Below, piece by piece: positions 1-9,890 of a stretch of DNA of 64,000 nucleotides. Location of the stretch: assembly GCA_963833115.1 (NCBI GenBank), contig CAWHWS010000002.1, forward strand, positions 2,542,001 through 2,606,000, in the 5' to 3' direction. The notes under the pieces were generated by a model that searched no databases, was not told the DNA's origin, and saw only the letters and a program-made list of their open reading frames with translations. Position 1 is the stretch's first letter, and each line of letters opens with the position of its first letter. The DNA is from Hasllibacter sp963833115 (GTDB taxonomy: Bacteria > Pseudomonadota > Alphaproteobacteria > Rhodobacterales > Rhodobacteraceae). A program made the translations under genes and the position numbers.

Positions 1-2160
1 GTTCACCGCGATCATGATCGTGACCCAGGACGGGTCGAGCGTGCCGCCGTAGATCACCGGGCCCACGATCGGCACGACGATGTAGATGATCTCCAGGAAG
101 TCGAGGACGAAGCCGAGGATGAACAGCACCAGCATCACGATCAGGAAGACGATGATCTCGCTGTCGAAGCTGCGCAGGAAGTCCTGGATGTAGTGCTCGC
201 CCCCGAAGCTGATCACCACGAGGTTGAGGAGCTGCGAGCCGATGAGGATGGTGAACACCATGCTCGTGACCTTCGCCGTCTCGCGCACGATGGGGGGCAG
301 GACCCCGCCGCGCAGCAGCACCCAGCACGCGTAGAGGAGGCCGAAGATCGCGAAATGGTAGGCGCCCTGCGCCACGATGATCGCGAACCAGTCCTCGAGC
401 GCGATGTCCGAGCGCGCCGTGCGCAGGTCGAAGTTGATCCCGACCAGCAGCATGATCACGATCGCGAAGGTCGCCCAGATGATCAGCCGCCCCGAGCGCT
501 CCTCGTCGCGCAGCCGCCGGTAGGCCGCCAGCAGGATCGCGCCGCCCGCGCCGAGCGCCGCCGCCGGCGTCGGGTTGGTGATCCCGCCCAGGATCGAGCC
601 CAGCACCGCGATGATGAGGACGAGGGGCGGGAAGACCACGCGCAGGAGGTCGTTGCGCCCCAGATACCCGACCGCCGAGCGCATCCCGTAGAGCGTCAGG
701 GCGATGGGCAGCAGCAGGATGAGGAAGGTCATCCCCGGCGAGGTCGTCGCCCGGATGAACGCGATGTCGAACACGAAGGCCAGCGCGACCCCCGCGAGCC
801 CGACGTAGAGCGGCCGCGGGTCCGAGGTCGGCGCCACGCCGCGCGCCACCATGAGCGCGAGGCCCAGGAGGAGGAACAGCACCGCCACCCCGGTGCCGAT
901 CGGCGCGATCCCCGCGATCCGCGCGTCGAGCGAGGCCGCGAGCTCCTCCTCGTTGAGCGCGCGGGCGAGCTGCGCGCCGCCGTTCGATTCGATCGCCGCC
1001 TGCTGCGCGACGGCGAGGTCCCAGGCCGCCTGCCCGTGCAGCTCGATCATCGCCGCCTGGCAGGCCGCCGAGACCCCCGTGCGCAGGGACGCCTGGTCCC
1101 CCGTCTCGCTGAAGTTGTTGATGATGAGCGATTGCGAGCCGACGATCCCGAGCTGCCCGGCGATCACGACCGCCGCGATGAACCCGAGCGGCGCGGCGAC
1201 GAACCAGGTCATCGCCTCGCTGCGGGTGATCACCTCGCCCCGGCCGCCGCCCACGTGGACCGGCGGCGCGTTGGCCGGCCGCGCCAGCGCGTAGAGGAAC
1301 GCGTAGAGCCCGTAGAGCCCCGCCAGAAGGATCCCCGGCAGCAGCGCCGCCTGGAACAGCGTCCCGACCGAGACGACCGCCGGCTCGCCCAGATAGGTGA
1401 GCGCGTCGGTGCAGCCCGCGGCAGTCGCCCGCGCCTCCTGCGCGGCGGCGTAGATGTCCCCCGTCAACGTGCCCAGGAGCACGATCACGATCGAGGGCGG
1501 GATGATCTGCCCCAGCGTCCCCGACGCCGCGATCACCCCCGTCGAGAGCTCCGGCGAGTACCCGTTGCGCAGCATCGTCGGCAGCGACAGGAGGCCCATC
1601 GTCACCACCGTCGCGCCCACGATCCCCGTCGAGGCCGCCAGGAACGCGCCCACGATCACGACCGAGACCGCGAGCCCGCCCGGCAGCGGCCCGAACACCC
1701 GCGCCATCGTCGTGAGCAGGTCCTCCGCGATGCGCGAGCGCTCGAGCGTGATGCCCATGAGCACGAACATCAGGACCGCGAGCAGCGTCTCGATCGACTG
1801 CCCGGCGAGCACGCGCTCGTTGATCCGGTTGACGATGAAGCTGAGGTTGCGGTCGACGGCCTCCTCCCAGCCGCCGGGGAAGACCGGCGTCTCGATCCGT
1901 GGCAGCTCCGGATACCGGAAGATCGTGATCTCGCCCCGCGGCACGCCCGCGTTCCGGAGGTCCTGGGCGAGCTGGCTCGACAGGTCCGCCGCCTGGTGGA
2001 TCAGCAGCCCCGCGCTGTCGAGCGCGGCGATGATGCCGAAGCTGATGATGCCCGCGCCGCCGATGGCGAACGCCACCGGAAAGCCCGAGAGGATCCCGCC
2101 GAAGAGGCAGAGGAACACGATGATCAGGCCGATCTCGACCCCGTCCAGCCCAAGAAACAC
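1..2160 (-). CDS. dctM: TRAP transporter large permease DctM (TakM-like), 3' end outside window
   Basis: Large membrane subunit of a TRAP (tripartite ATP-independent periplasmic) transporter. It uses an ion gradient to move the organic acid delivered by the DctP protein at 3262-4347. Exactly 720 codons are visible with no stop; the C-terminus lies beyond base 1. The start chosen is GTG at 2160, preceded by AAGGGG at good spacing. The N-terminus (GLIIVFLCLFGGILSGFPVAF) is the typical first DctM helix, and the motif GATVVTMGLLSLPTMLR followed by GQIIPPS is the DctM core. The protein is longer than the usual 430 residues: it has an inserted soluble stretch (about residues 40-85) and a long middle region (about 230-470). 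This fits the enlarged TakM/mannitol-chloroaromatic subfamily. It lies 65 nt downstream of dctQ. The family call is firm; the exact substrate is inference. Confidence 0.9.
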   Translation of the reverse strand, partial: MFLGLDGVEIGLIIVFLCLFGGILSGFPVAFAIGGAGIISFGIIAALDSAGLLIHQAADLSSQLAQDLRNAGVPRGEITIFRYPELPRIETPVFPGGWEEAVDRNLSFIVNRINERVLAGQSIETLLAVLMFVLMGITLERSRIAEDLLTTMARVFGPLPGGLAVSVVIVGAFLAASTGIVGATVVTMGLLSLPTMLRNGYSPELSTGVIAASGTLGQIIPPSIVIVLLGTLTGDIYAAAQEARATAAGCTDALTYLGEPAVVSVGTLFQAALLPGILLAGLYGLYAFLYALARPANAPPVHVGGGRGEVITRSEAMTWFVAAPLGFIAAVVIAGQLGIVGSQSLIINNFSETGDQASLRTGVSAACQAAMIELHGQAAWDLAVAQQAAIESNGGAQLARALNEEELAASLDARIAGIAPIGTGVAVLFLLLGLALMVARGVAPTSDPRPLYVGLAGVALAFVFDIAFIRATTSPGMTFLILLLPIALTLYGMRSAVGYLGRNDLLRVVFPPLVLIIAVLGSILGGITNPTPAAALGAGGAILLAAYRRLRDEERSGRLIIWATFAIVIMLLVGINFDLRTARSDIALEDWFAIIVAQGAYHFAIFGLLYACWVLLRGGVLPPIVRETAKVTSMVFTILIGSQLLNLVVISFGGEHYIQDFLRSFDSEIIVFLIVMLVLFILGFVLDFLEIIYIVVPIVGPVIYGGTLDPSWVTIMIAVN

Positions 2161-2225
2161 GTGGCACGCCCCTTGTCCAACCCCGCCCCCGGCCGCGCCG
2201 GGAGCCCGTCACGCCCGCCTGGGCG

Positions 2226-3173
2226 TCAGTGTATCGCCGCGGCCTGCGGCGCCGGCTCGTCGCCGATCCGGTCGCGGTCCAGGTGCTTGCCCGCGCTGTC
2301 CTCGCCCTCGACGAACTCGAGCCAGGACCGCCACAGCACCGCCCATGCCTGGAGGAACACCAGCCCCGCGAACAGCACCAGCAGCACCTTGAAGAGGAAG
2401 TAGCCGCTGAACCCGTTGGGGCTGAACCCCGTCGTCTCCACGTTCCAGCGCAGCGCCCGGCTGCGCGTGAGAAGTTGCTCGAGCGTGTTGGACGCCGACG
2501 GGTTCGGCACGATCAGGTGCCGCCACATGAAGAACCAGCCGTAGAGCCAGACCACCACCGCGACCGGCAGCATGAAGACCACCGCCCCGACCATGTCGAG
2601 CACCCGCTGCGCCCGGTGCGACACCGCCGAGTAGACGAGGTCCACCCGCACGTGCCCGCCCTGCACGAAGGTCCAGGACACGCACAGCGCCACCACGATC
2701 GCGTTGTAGAACTTCAGCTCCTCGGCGTACCAGCTCAGGTCCTGCGTGAAGTCGATCCCGAACGGCGACACCGAGATGTCCGCCACCCGGAAGATCCGCT
2801 GCAGGAACACGATCACGATCTGCTGCAGGACCATCAGGAGCCCGGCCCAGCACGCGACCCGCCCGATCGCGTTGGCGATCCCCTCCAGGCCGCGCACGCA
2901 CCCCCAGAGGAAGGTCCGCTGCCAGATGCCGACCCCGGTGATGACGCCCATCACCAGGAGCACCGCGAAGAACAGCTCCGTCGACGCCCCGTAGTAGACG
3001 AAGCGCATCAGCGCCTCCTTCTGCTCCGGCGCCTCGATCCCGCCCAGCCAGGACAGCCAGGAACCCGGCGAGACGGCCGCCGAGACCAGGTTCCCGATCG
3101 CCTGCAGCAGGCTGACCGCGATCCAGACGATCCCGCCGATCAGGCCGCTGTCGTACCATGCCGCTTCGGGCAT
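2226..3173 (-). CDS. dctQ: TRAP transporter small permease DctQ (TakQ-like)
   Basis: Small membrane subunit of the TRAP transporter, which pairs with DctM at 1-2160. At 315 residues it is much longer than the usual 160-200. The extra N-terminal part carries additional membrane helices (for example around residues 50-120), as in the enlarged TakQ type. The typical DctQ core lies in the middle: helix IVVALCVSWTFVQGGHVRVD followed by the charged VDLVYS segment. The start ATG 3173 follows a GGGGG tract. It is separated from dctP by a 24-bp perfect palindrome (3222-3245), which would let the binding protein be made in excess over the membrane subunits. Confidence 0.88.
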   Translation of the reverse strand: MPEAAWYDSGLIGGIVWIAVSLLQAIGNLVSAAVSPGSWLSWLGGIEAPEQKEALMRFVYYGASTELFFAVLLVMGVITGVGIWQRTFLWGCVRGLEGIANAIGRVACWAGLLMVLQQIVIVFLQRIFRVADISVSPFGIDFTQDLSWYAEELKFYNAIVVALCVSWTFVQGGHVRVDLVYSAVSHRAQRVLDMVGAVVFMLPVAVVVWLYGWFFMWRHLIVPNPSASNTLEQLLTRSRALRWNVETTGFSPNGFSGYFLFKVLLVLFAGLVFLQAWAVLWRSWLEFVEGEDSAGKHLDRDRIGDEPAPQAAAIH

Positions 3174-3221
3174 CGCGCATCCCCCGCTTCAAGCGGGCGG
3201 GCCGCCGCAGCGCCCCGCCCC

Positions 3222-3245
3222 GCGCCCGCCCCCGGGGGCGGGCGC
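3222..3245. terminator. 24-bp perfect palindrome between dctP and dctQ (intra-operon hairpin)
   Basis: The two 12-nt arms, 3222-3233 and 3234-3245, are exact reverse complements. There is no T-run. The element lies directly after the dctP stop on the minus strand. Such a hairpin commonly stabilises the binding-protein mRNA or partly stops transcription before the permease genes; that role is inferred. Confidence 0.6.
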
Positions 3246-3261
3246 CGCCGATCCCGGGGCC

Positions 3262-4347
3262 CTAGAGGCCCAGGACGCGGTCCCGCTGGATGCGGTAGGC
3301 GTCGTCCGAGCGCGTGCTCCAGTCCGAGGACGCCCGCAGCGAGGCGTTGAAGCTCTCGCGGATGCGCGCGTAGAGCTCGTCGCCCATGTTCTCGTCGAGC
3401 GCCTCGGCCGAGGCCGCGCCGAACGCGTCCCAGACGTCGTCGGGGAACTCCATGAGCTGCGTGCCCTGGCTGCGCAGCCGCTCGAGGGCGGCGGCGTTGT
3501 TGGCGTTGGACTGCGCCAGGTTCCACTGGTGCGCGGCGGCCGCGGCCTGCTCGAACATCGCCTGCTGGCCGGAGGTCAGGTTCTCGAACACCTCGCGGTT
3601 CATCGCCGTCGAGAGCGCCGAGCCCGGCTCGTGGAAGCCCGAGGTGTAGTAGAAGTCGCACACCTCCTGGAGGCCGAGCCGCTCGTCCGCGAACGGGCCG
3701 ATCCACTCCGCCCCGTCGATCGAGCCCGAGGACAGCGCCTGGTAGATCTCGCCGCCCGGCACGTTCTGCACCGAGGCGCCGGTCCGGCCGAGCGCGTCGC
3801 CGCCCAGGCCCGGCATCCGGAAGCGAAGGCCCTGGAGGTCCTCGGCCGAGTTGATCTGCTTGTTGAACCAGCCGCCCGGCTGATGGCCCGTGTTGCCCGC
3901 CAGGAACGACTTCAGGCCGAAGATCGAGCCGAGCTCGTCATGCAGCTCCTGCCCGCCGCCGTGGTAGTACCAGTTCGCCATCTCCTGGCCGGTCGCGCCG
4001 AACGGCACGGCGGTGAAGAAGTAGTACCCCGGATGCTGGTTGCCGAAGTAGTAGTCGGCCGAATGGTACATGTCCGCCTGGCCCGAGGACACCGCGTCGA
4101 ACACCTCGAACGCGCCCACGAGGGAGCCGGCCGGGCGCTTGTCGATGGTGATCGTGCCGTCGCTCATCGCCTCGAGCGCGCGCTTGAGGTACTCGGCCGC
4201 GTCGTCGAAGACGGCGAACCCGTCGGGCACGGACGTGACCATCGTGAGCGTGACGTTGCCCTGCGCGTAGGCGGGGGCGGCGAGCGCGGTCGCGCCGGCG
4301 GCGGTGCCCCCGACGGCGGAGGTCTTCAGAAACGAGCGGCGATCCAT
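3262..4347 (-). CDS. dctP: TRAP transporter substrate-binding protein DctP (TakP-like)
   Basis: Periplasmic binding protein that captures a small carboxylate for the DctQM pair downstream. The N-terminus MDRRSFLKTSAVGG is a twin-arginine signal; cleavage is expected after APAYAQ (about residue 28). From memory of the Rhodobacter sphaeroides TakP family, the segments GNTGHQPGGWFNKQI (about 175-190) and AEWIGPFADERLG (about 238-251) match its 2-oxoacid/calcium-binding region. Length 361 residues is normal for TakP. It is first in the operon dctP-dctQ-dctM. The subfamily is fairly sure; 2-oxoacid specificity is inferred. Confidence 0.9.
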   Translation of the reverse strand: MDRRSFLKTSAVGGTAAGATALAAPAYAQGNVTLTMVTSVPDGFAVFDDAAEYLKRALEAMSDGTITIDKRPAGSLVGAFEVFDAVSSGQADMYHSADYYFGNQHPGYYFFTAVPFGATGQEMANWYYHGGGQELHDELGSIFGLKSFLAGNTGHQPGGWFNKQINSAEDLQGLRFRMPGLGGDALGRTGASVQNVPGGEIYQALSSGSIDGAEWIGPFADERLGLQEVCDFYYTSGFHEPGSALSTAMNREVFENLTSGQQAMFEQAAAAAHQWNLAQSNANNAAALERLRSQGTQLMEFPDDVWDAFGAASAEALDENMGDELYARIRESFNASLRASSDWSTRSDDAYRIQRDRVLGL

Positions 4348-4523
4348 GTGGCGTTCTCCCTGGGTCTGCCGGCCGGCGCCGCTGGGGGCGCCTTGAGCCG
4401 TGTCCCGCGAGCCTAGAGCGAACGATTGCCGAGCGAAACCGGATTCCCGAGACGGCGCCGCCTAAATAGGGGGCGCCCCGTCCGCCGCCCCTCGGGGGCC
4501 GCGCGCGCCCCGGGCCCCGCCCC

Positions 4524-5471
4524 TCACGCCCCCTCCGCCTCGCCGAGCTCGTCCGCCGCCTCCGCGCCGCGCCGGCCCATGGGCATGGCCTCGCCTACCG
4601 TGGTGTCGTGCTTCGTCTGCGCCTCGATCTCCGCATCGAGCTCGGCGCCCAGGAGCACGATGTAGGCGCTGATCCAGAGCCAGGTCAGGAGGACGATCAC
4701 GCCGCCCAGGGTGCCGAACGTTTCCTGGTAGGAGCCGAAATTGCGCACGTAGACCGCGAACGCCACGGAGGCCACGAGCCACAGGATCACCGCGACCCCG
4801 GCGCCGGGCGTCACCCATTTCCACTCCGCGTTGTCGCGCGACGGCCCGTAGCGGTAGAGGATCGCGAGCCCGCCCACCGCGATCGCCGCCACGATCGGCC
4901 AGCGCACCAACGTCGCGATCGTCTCCGCCAGGCTCCCCAGCGGCAGGAACGCGAGGACCACGGGCACCACGACGATGAACCCCACCGTCAGGAACAGCCC
5001 CGCGATCACCCCCAGCGTCAGCAGCAGGCGCAGCGCCGTGCGGTGGAAGAACCCCCGCGTCTCGGTCTCGTCATAGGCCACGTTGAGGCCCTCCATCGTG
5101 GAGGACATGGCCGCCGAGGCGGACCAGAGCGACAACAGGATCCCGATCACCGCCGCGAGGCCGAGCCCGCCCTCCTGGCTGCCCGCGACCTCCGTCGCCT
5201 GGCCGATCACGATCTCGGCCGCCTGCTCGGGCAGGATCGCGCCCAGCGCGGAGATCTGCTCGGAGACGACCGCCGGCTCGGCCACCAGCCCCGCGATCGC
5301 CATCACGGCGCCGATCCCCGGGAAGATCGCCAGCAGCGCGTAGAACGCGATCCCCGCGGCCACGAGCCCGACATGGTCGGACGCGATCTCGCCCTTCACC
5401 CGCAGGAGGATGTCCTTCCACCCCGCGCCGGGGATGTCCGTCGGTGTGGTGGCGTGCCGGCCTCGTGCCAT
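4524..5471 (-). CDS. YihY/BrkB family inner membrane protein
   Basis: Integral membrane protein of the YihY/virulence-factor BrkB family; its biochemical function is not established. The typical N-terminal block HVGLVAAGIAFYALLAIFPG (residues 32-51) is present. The motif LWSASAAMSSTMEGLNVAYD follows near residue 120, then further helices ending with WLWISAYIVLLGAELDAEIE, the usual C-terminal family signature. The start chosen is ATG 5471 because GGAG lies 9 nt upstream; an in-frame ATG at 5486 has no such site. 315 residues is normal for the family. It is divergent from the ilv leader and convergent with nothing; the 176 nt separating it from dctP hold no gene. Confidence 0.85.
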   Translation of the reverse strand: MARGRHATTPTDIPGAGWKDILLRVKGEIASDHVGLVAAGIAFYALLAIFPGIGAVMAIAGLVAEPAVVSEQISALGAILPEQAAEIVIGQATEVAGSQEGGLGLAAVIGILLSLWSASAAMSSTMEGLNVAYDETETRGFFHRTALRLLLTLGVIAGLFLTVGFIVVVPVVLAFLPLGSLAETIATLVRWPIVAAIAVGGLAILYRYGPSRDNAEWKWVTPGAGVAVILWLVASVAFAVYVRNFGSYQETFGTLGGVIVLLTWLWISAYIVLLGAELDAEIEAQTKHDTTVGEAMPMGRRGAEAADELGEAEGA

Positions 5472-5552
5472 CGTGTCGCTCTCCATGCGCTGGGTGCGCC
5501 GCTCAACGGCGCCGCGCCCCGCCTGTTCCCCGCCGGGCGCCCCGATCCGCGC

Positions 5553-5580
5553 TTGACCGCCGCGCGCGCCCTGCCATACT
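5553..5580 (+). promoter_or_regulatory. Predicted sigma-70-type promoter of the ilv leader
   Basis: TTGACC at 5553-5558 and CATACT at 5575-5580 are separated by 16 nt. This places the transcript start some 18 nt before the leader-peptide ATG at 5605. Match to consensus is 5/6 and 4/6. Inferred from sequence only. Confidence 0.55.
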
Positions 5581-5604
5581 CGCCCCGCAGGACAGGAGCG
5601 CCCG

Positions 5605-5652
5605 ATGACCCTCATTCTCGTACTCGTAGGACTCGCGCGCACGGGCCTCTGA
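5605..5652 (+). CDS. ilvBN leader (attenuator) peptide, 15 aa
   Basis: A 15-residue ORF, MTLILVLVGLARTGL, preceded by AGGAG 6 nt before the ATG. Eight of its 15 residues are Leu (5), Val (2) or Ile (1), the end products of the pathway whose first enzyme is encoded just downstream. Two Val codons are GTA and the Ile codon is ATT, both uncommon in this GC-rich genome, which would sharpen ribosome stalling when the charged tRNAs are scarce. A terminator hairpin (5684-5710) follows before ilvB. This is the classic layout of amino-acid attenuation. It is too short for automatic gene callers. Confidence 0.85.
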   Translation: MTLILVLVGLARTGL

Positions 5653-5683
5653 TCCGGAGGAGCCTCCAACGGCCCCCATGCGC

Positions 5684-5710
5684 GCCCCCGACGACCTCGG
5701 GGGCTTTTTT
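5684..5710 (+). terminator. Intrinsic terminator of the ilvBN attenuator
   Basis: An 8-bp stem (GCCCCCGA at 5684-5691 with TCGGGGGC at 5697-5704), a 5-nt loop and six T residues (5705-5710) form a strong rho-independent terminator between the leader peptide and ilvB. A second GCCCCC copy at 5672-5677 and a GGAG-GAGC-CTCC hairpin around 5657-5668 offer alternative pairing, as expected for an antiterminator controlled by ribosome position. The terminator is seen directly; the switching is inferred. Confidence 0.85.
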
Positions 5711-5761
5711 GTGCCCGCGCCCCAGGTCTCCCCCGACAGCCCGACAGACCAGGACCATCCC

Positions 5762-7579
<1,818 letters not shown>

Positions 7580-7687
7580 CCCCCGTCCCCTCCCGGGGGG
7601 GGCCAGGGGCCGCCTCCATCCAGGGGGGTGCCCCCGCCGCGCGGGGATGCTACGCCCGCGCGGCCCGCAGCCGGAGTGCCGATCCAG

Positions 7688-8251
7688 ATGTCCCCCCTGA
7701 CCCTCAAGCGCGGCTCGTCCAGCCATTCCGCCTACGACCTGCGCTCGCGCTACGGGGACGAGACGGAGCGCCACGTCCTCGCCGTCATCGTCGAGAACGA
7801 GCCCGGCGTGCTGGCCCGCGTGATCGGCCTCTTCTCCGGGCGCGGCTACAACATCGAGAGCCTGACCGTCGCCGAGATCGACCATGAGGGGCACCGCAGC
7901 CGCATCACGGTCGCCACCACCGGCACGCCCCAGATCATCGAGCAGATCAAGGCGCAGCTCGGCCGCATCGTGCCGGTGCACGAGGTCCACGACCTCACGG
8001 TCGAGGGCCCCACCGTCGAGCGCGAGCTGGCGCTCCTGCGGGTCGAGGGCACCGGCGACGCGCGCGTCGAAGCGCTGCGCCTGGCCGACATCTTCCGCGC
8101 CAACGCGGTCGACTCGACGCTGGAGAGCTTCGTGTTCGAGATCACCGGCCCGCCCGCCAAGGTCGACGCCTTCGCCGAGCTGATGCGCCCCCTCGGCCTC
8201 GCCGAGATGGCCCGCACCGGCGTCGCCGCCCTCGGCCGCGGCACGCTCTAG
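7688..8251 (+). CDS. ilvN: Acetolactate synthase small (regulatory) subunit
   Basis: Regulatory partner of IlvB that binds valine and other end products and stabilises the holoenzyme. The N-terminal ACT domain starts at about residue 22 (HVLAVIVENEPGVLARVIGLF) and includes GRGYNIESLTVAEID. A second ACT-like C-terminal half ends with GLAEMARTGVAALGRG. The start is set at ATG 7688 (MSPLTLKRG); the in-frame extension back to 7628 is low-complexity and unlike the family. 187 residues is slightly longer than the usual 160-170. It lies 108 nt downstream of ilvB, presumably in one transcript. Confidence 0.93.
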   Translation: MSPLTLKRGSSSHSAYDLRSRYGDETERHVLAVIVENEPGVLARVIGLFSGRGYNIESLTVAEIDHEGHRSRITVATTGTPQIIEQIKAQLGRIVPVHEVHDLTVEGPTVERELALLRVEGTGDARVEALRLADIFRANAVDSTLESFVFEITGPPAKVDAFAELMRPLGLAEMARTGVAALGRGTL

Positions 8252-8403
8252 GGCGGCGGCCGGCGTCCGCCGGGACGAACCGGCCCGGTACGCCGGCCGC
8301 CCCGGCGATCCGTCCGCGTCGGCCCCCGATCCGCCTCCGCGTCGCCCCCCGATCCGCCAGCGACGGGCGCCGCCGAACGCCCCCACCGCCTTCCCCGCCC
8401 CCC

Positions 8404-8531
8404 GTCATCCTCGGGCTCGACCCGAGGATCTCCACCCCCGACGCGCCTGCGAGGCCCGGGGCGGACGCCGCCCGGCGCGCACGCCCCGGACCGCAGGGGT
8501 CGTCCGGTCGAGCCGGACGACGACGCCGGCG
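8404..8531. repeat. Compound two-hairpin intergenic repeat, copy 1
   Basis: This element fills most of the 321-nt convergent gap between ilvN and metZ, where no gene is seen. Hairpin A has TCCTCGGG (8408-8415), loop CTCGA, and CCCGAGGA (8421-8428). Hairpin B has a 9-bp stem (8509-8517 with 8523-8531) and loop TCGAG. The same arrangement, with near-identical loops and flanking GATCTCC words, recurs at 63522-63606. It looks like a small mobile-type palindromic repeat family (as in alphaproteobacterial REP/RPE-like elements). It may also end both transcripts. Confidence 0.7.
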
Positions 8532-8572
8532 AGGGCGGCCCCGGAGGCCGCGCGGACCGCGCCCCGCTCGCC

Positions 8573-9766
8573 TCAGGTCGCCCCCAGCGCCGCCTCCATG
8601 TCCGCCAGCAGGTCGTCCGGATCCTCCAGTCCGACCGAGACCCGCACCAGCCCCGGCCCGATCCCGAGCACGGCGCGCATCTCGTCGGTCAGGCGCTGGT
8701 GCGTCGTCGTCGCCGGGTGCGTCACGATGCTCTTGGCGTCCCCGAGATTGTTGGAGATGACCGGGATCGTCAGCGCGTCGAGGAAGGCGAACGCCGCCTC
8801 GCGCGTGCCCAGGTCGATGGACAGCACCGTGCCGCCCTTCGCCATCTGCCGCCGCGCGACCGCCTCCTGCGGGTGGCTCGGCAGGTGCGGATGGATCACC
8901 CGGCCCACCCGCGGGTCGGCCTCCAGCGCGACCGCGATCCGCAGCGCCGCGTCCGCCTGCGCGCCGCAGCGCAGGTGCAGCGTCTCGAGCCCCTTGAGCA
9001 TCAGCCAGGCGTTGAACGGGCTCATCGCCGCGCCCGTGTGCTTGAGGTAGGGCTCGACCGTCTTCCGCACGAAGTCGCGGCTCCCCAGGATCGCGCCGCC
9101 CAGCGCCCGGCCCTGCCCGTCGATGTGCTTGGTGGCCGAGTAGATCACCACGTCCGCGCCCTGCCCCAGCGCGTCGCCGAAGACCGGCGTGGCGAACACG
9201 TTGTCCACGATCACGGTGGCGCCCGCGCCGTGCGCGATCTCGCTCACGGCGGCGATGTCGATGACCTCCAGGCAGGGGTTGCTCACGCTCTCGAAGAACA
9301 CCGCCTTCGTCCCCGGCGTCACCGCCGCGCGCCAGGCGCCGAGGTCGCGCCCGTCGACGAACTCCACCTCCACCCCGTAGCGGCGCAGCACCTCGTCCAG
9401 GATGTAGTGGCACGACCCGAAGAGAGCGCGGGAGCTCACCACCCGGTCACCCGCCCGCAGCATCGAGGTCAGCGCCCCGTTCACCGCCGCCATGCCCGAG
9501 GCGGTCGCGAAGCAGTCCTCCGCCCCCTCGATCTCGGCCAGCCGCTCCTCGAACGTCGCGACCGTCGGGTTGCCGTAGCGGGCGTAGATGAACTCGTCCG
9601 GCCCCGCGGCCTCGAACCTGTCGGCCGCCGCCTGCGCGGTCGGGTAAACGAAGCCCTGCGTGAGGAAGATCGCCTCGCTCACCTCGCCGTATTGGGAGCG
9701 GCGCGTGCCGCCATGGACCGCCGCCGTCCGGGGGGACCGGCGCGGCCGGATGCCGTCGTCCTTCAT
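8573..9766 (-). CDS. metZ: O-succinylhomoserine sulfhydrylase
   Basis: PLP enzyme that replaces the succinyl group of O-succinylhomoserine with sulfide to give homocysteine, the direct route to methionine in many alphaproteobacteria. The Cys/Met-metabolism fold is clear. EFIYARYGNPT (58-68) binds cofactor phosphate, VIVDNVFATP (185-194) holds the cofactor aspartate, and YSATKHIDGQG holds the Schiff-base lysine (Lys213). KAVFFESVSNPCLEVID matches MetZ better than cystathionine gamma-synthase. 397 residues is normal. ATG 9766 has GGAGGAG upstream. The 124-nt leader holds a tandem 22-nt repeat and a hairpin, possibly regulatory. MetZ versus MetB is the main remaining doubt. Confidence 0.9.
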   Translation of the reverse strand: MKDDGIRPRRSPRTAAVHGGTRRSQYGEVSEAIFLTQGFVYPTAQAAADRFEAAGPDEFIYARYGNPTVATFEERLAEIEGAEDCFATASGMAAVNGALTSMLRAGDRVVSSRALFGSCHYILDEVLRRYGVEVEFVDGRDLGAWRAAVTPGTKAVFFESVSNPCLEVIDIAAVSEIAHGAGATVIVDNVFATPVFGDALGQGADVVIYSATKHIDGQGRALGGAILGSRDFVRKTVEPYLKHTGAAMSPFNAWLMLKGLETLHLRCGAQADAALRIAVALEADPRVGRVIHPHLPSHPQEAVARRQMAKGGTVLSIDLGTREAAFAFLDALTIPVISNNLGDAKSIVTHPATTTHQRLTDEMRAVLGIGPGLVRVSVGLEDPDDLLADMEAALGAT

Positions 9767-9832
9767 CGCGGGTCTCCTCCGATGGGCTGCCGCTCCCTAG
9801 CGTTGCGCGGGGGGCGGGGCAACGAACGGTCC

Positions 9833-9876
9833 ATGCGCATGGGTCGTGCATGGGATGCGCATGCCCCGTGCATCCC
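9833..9876. promoter_or_regulatory. Tandem 22-nt repeat upstream of metZ (candidate operator)
   Basis: Two adjacent 22-nt units (9833-9854 and 9855-9876) each begin with the palindrome ATGCGCATG and contain CGTGCAT; 16 of 22 positions agree. They lie 67-110 nt before the metZ ATG on its 5' side. A 6-bp hairpin (9801-9806 with 9819-9824) lies between them and the gene. No known consensus was matched with certainty; a methionine-related regulator site is inferred. Confidence 0.4.
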
Positions 9877-9890
9877 CCGTGCGGGCCGCC

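Noticed and set aside
193..2403. Long plus-strand frame of 736 codons
   Set aside because: Antisense to dctM. Its product is Arg/Asp/Pro-rich without any family motif. Long shadow frames of this kind occur across the whole window because of the very high GC content.
5678..5761. Upstream extension of ilvB from ATG 5678
   Set aside because: The ATG and first codons form the attenuator hairpin and T-run; the conserved protein begins well after 5762.
9767..9890. SAM-II riboswitch before metZ
   Set aside because: The hairpin has some pseudoknot potential, but the conserved GATTT and GCTAAA-type elements are not present, so it was kept only as an unexplained leader.
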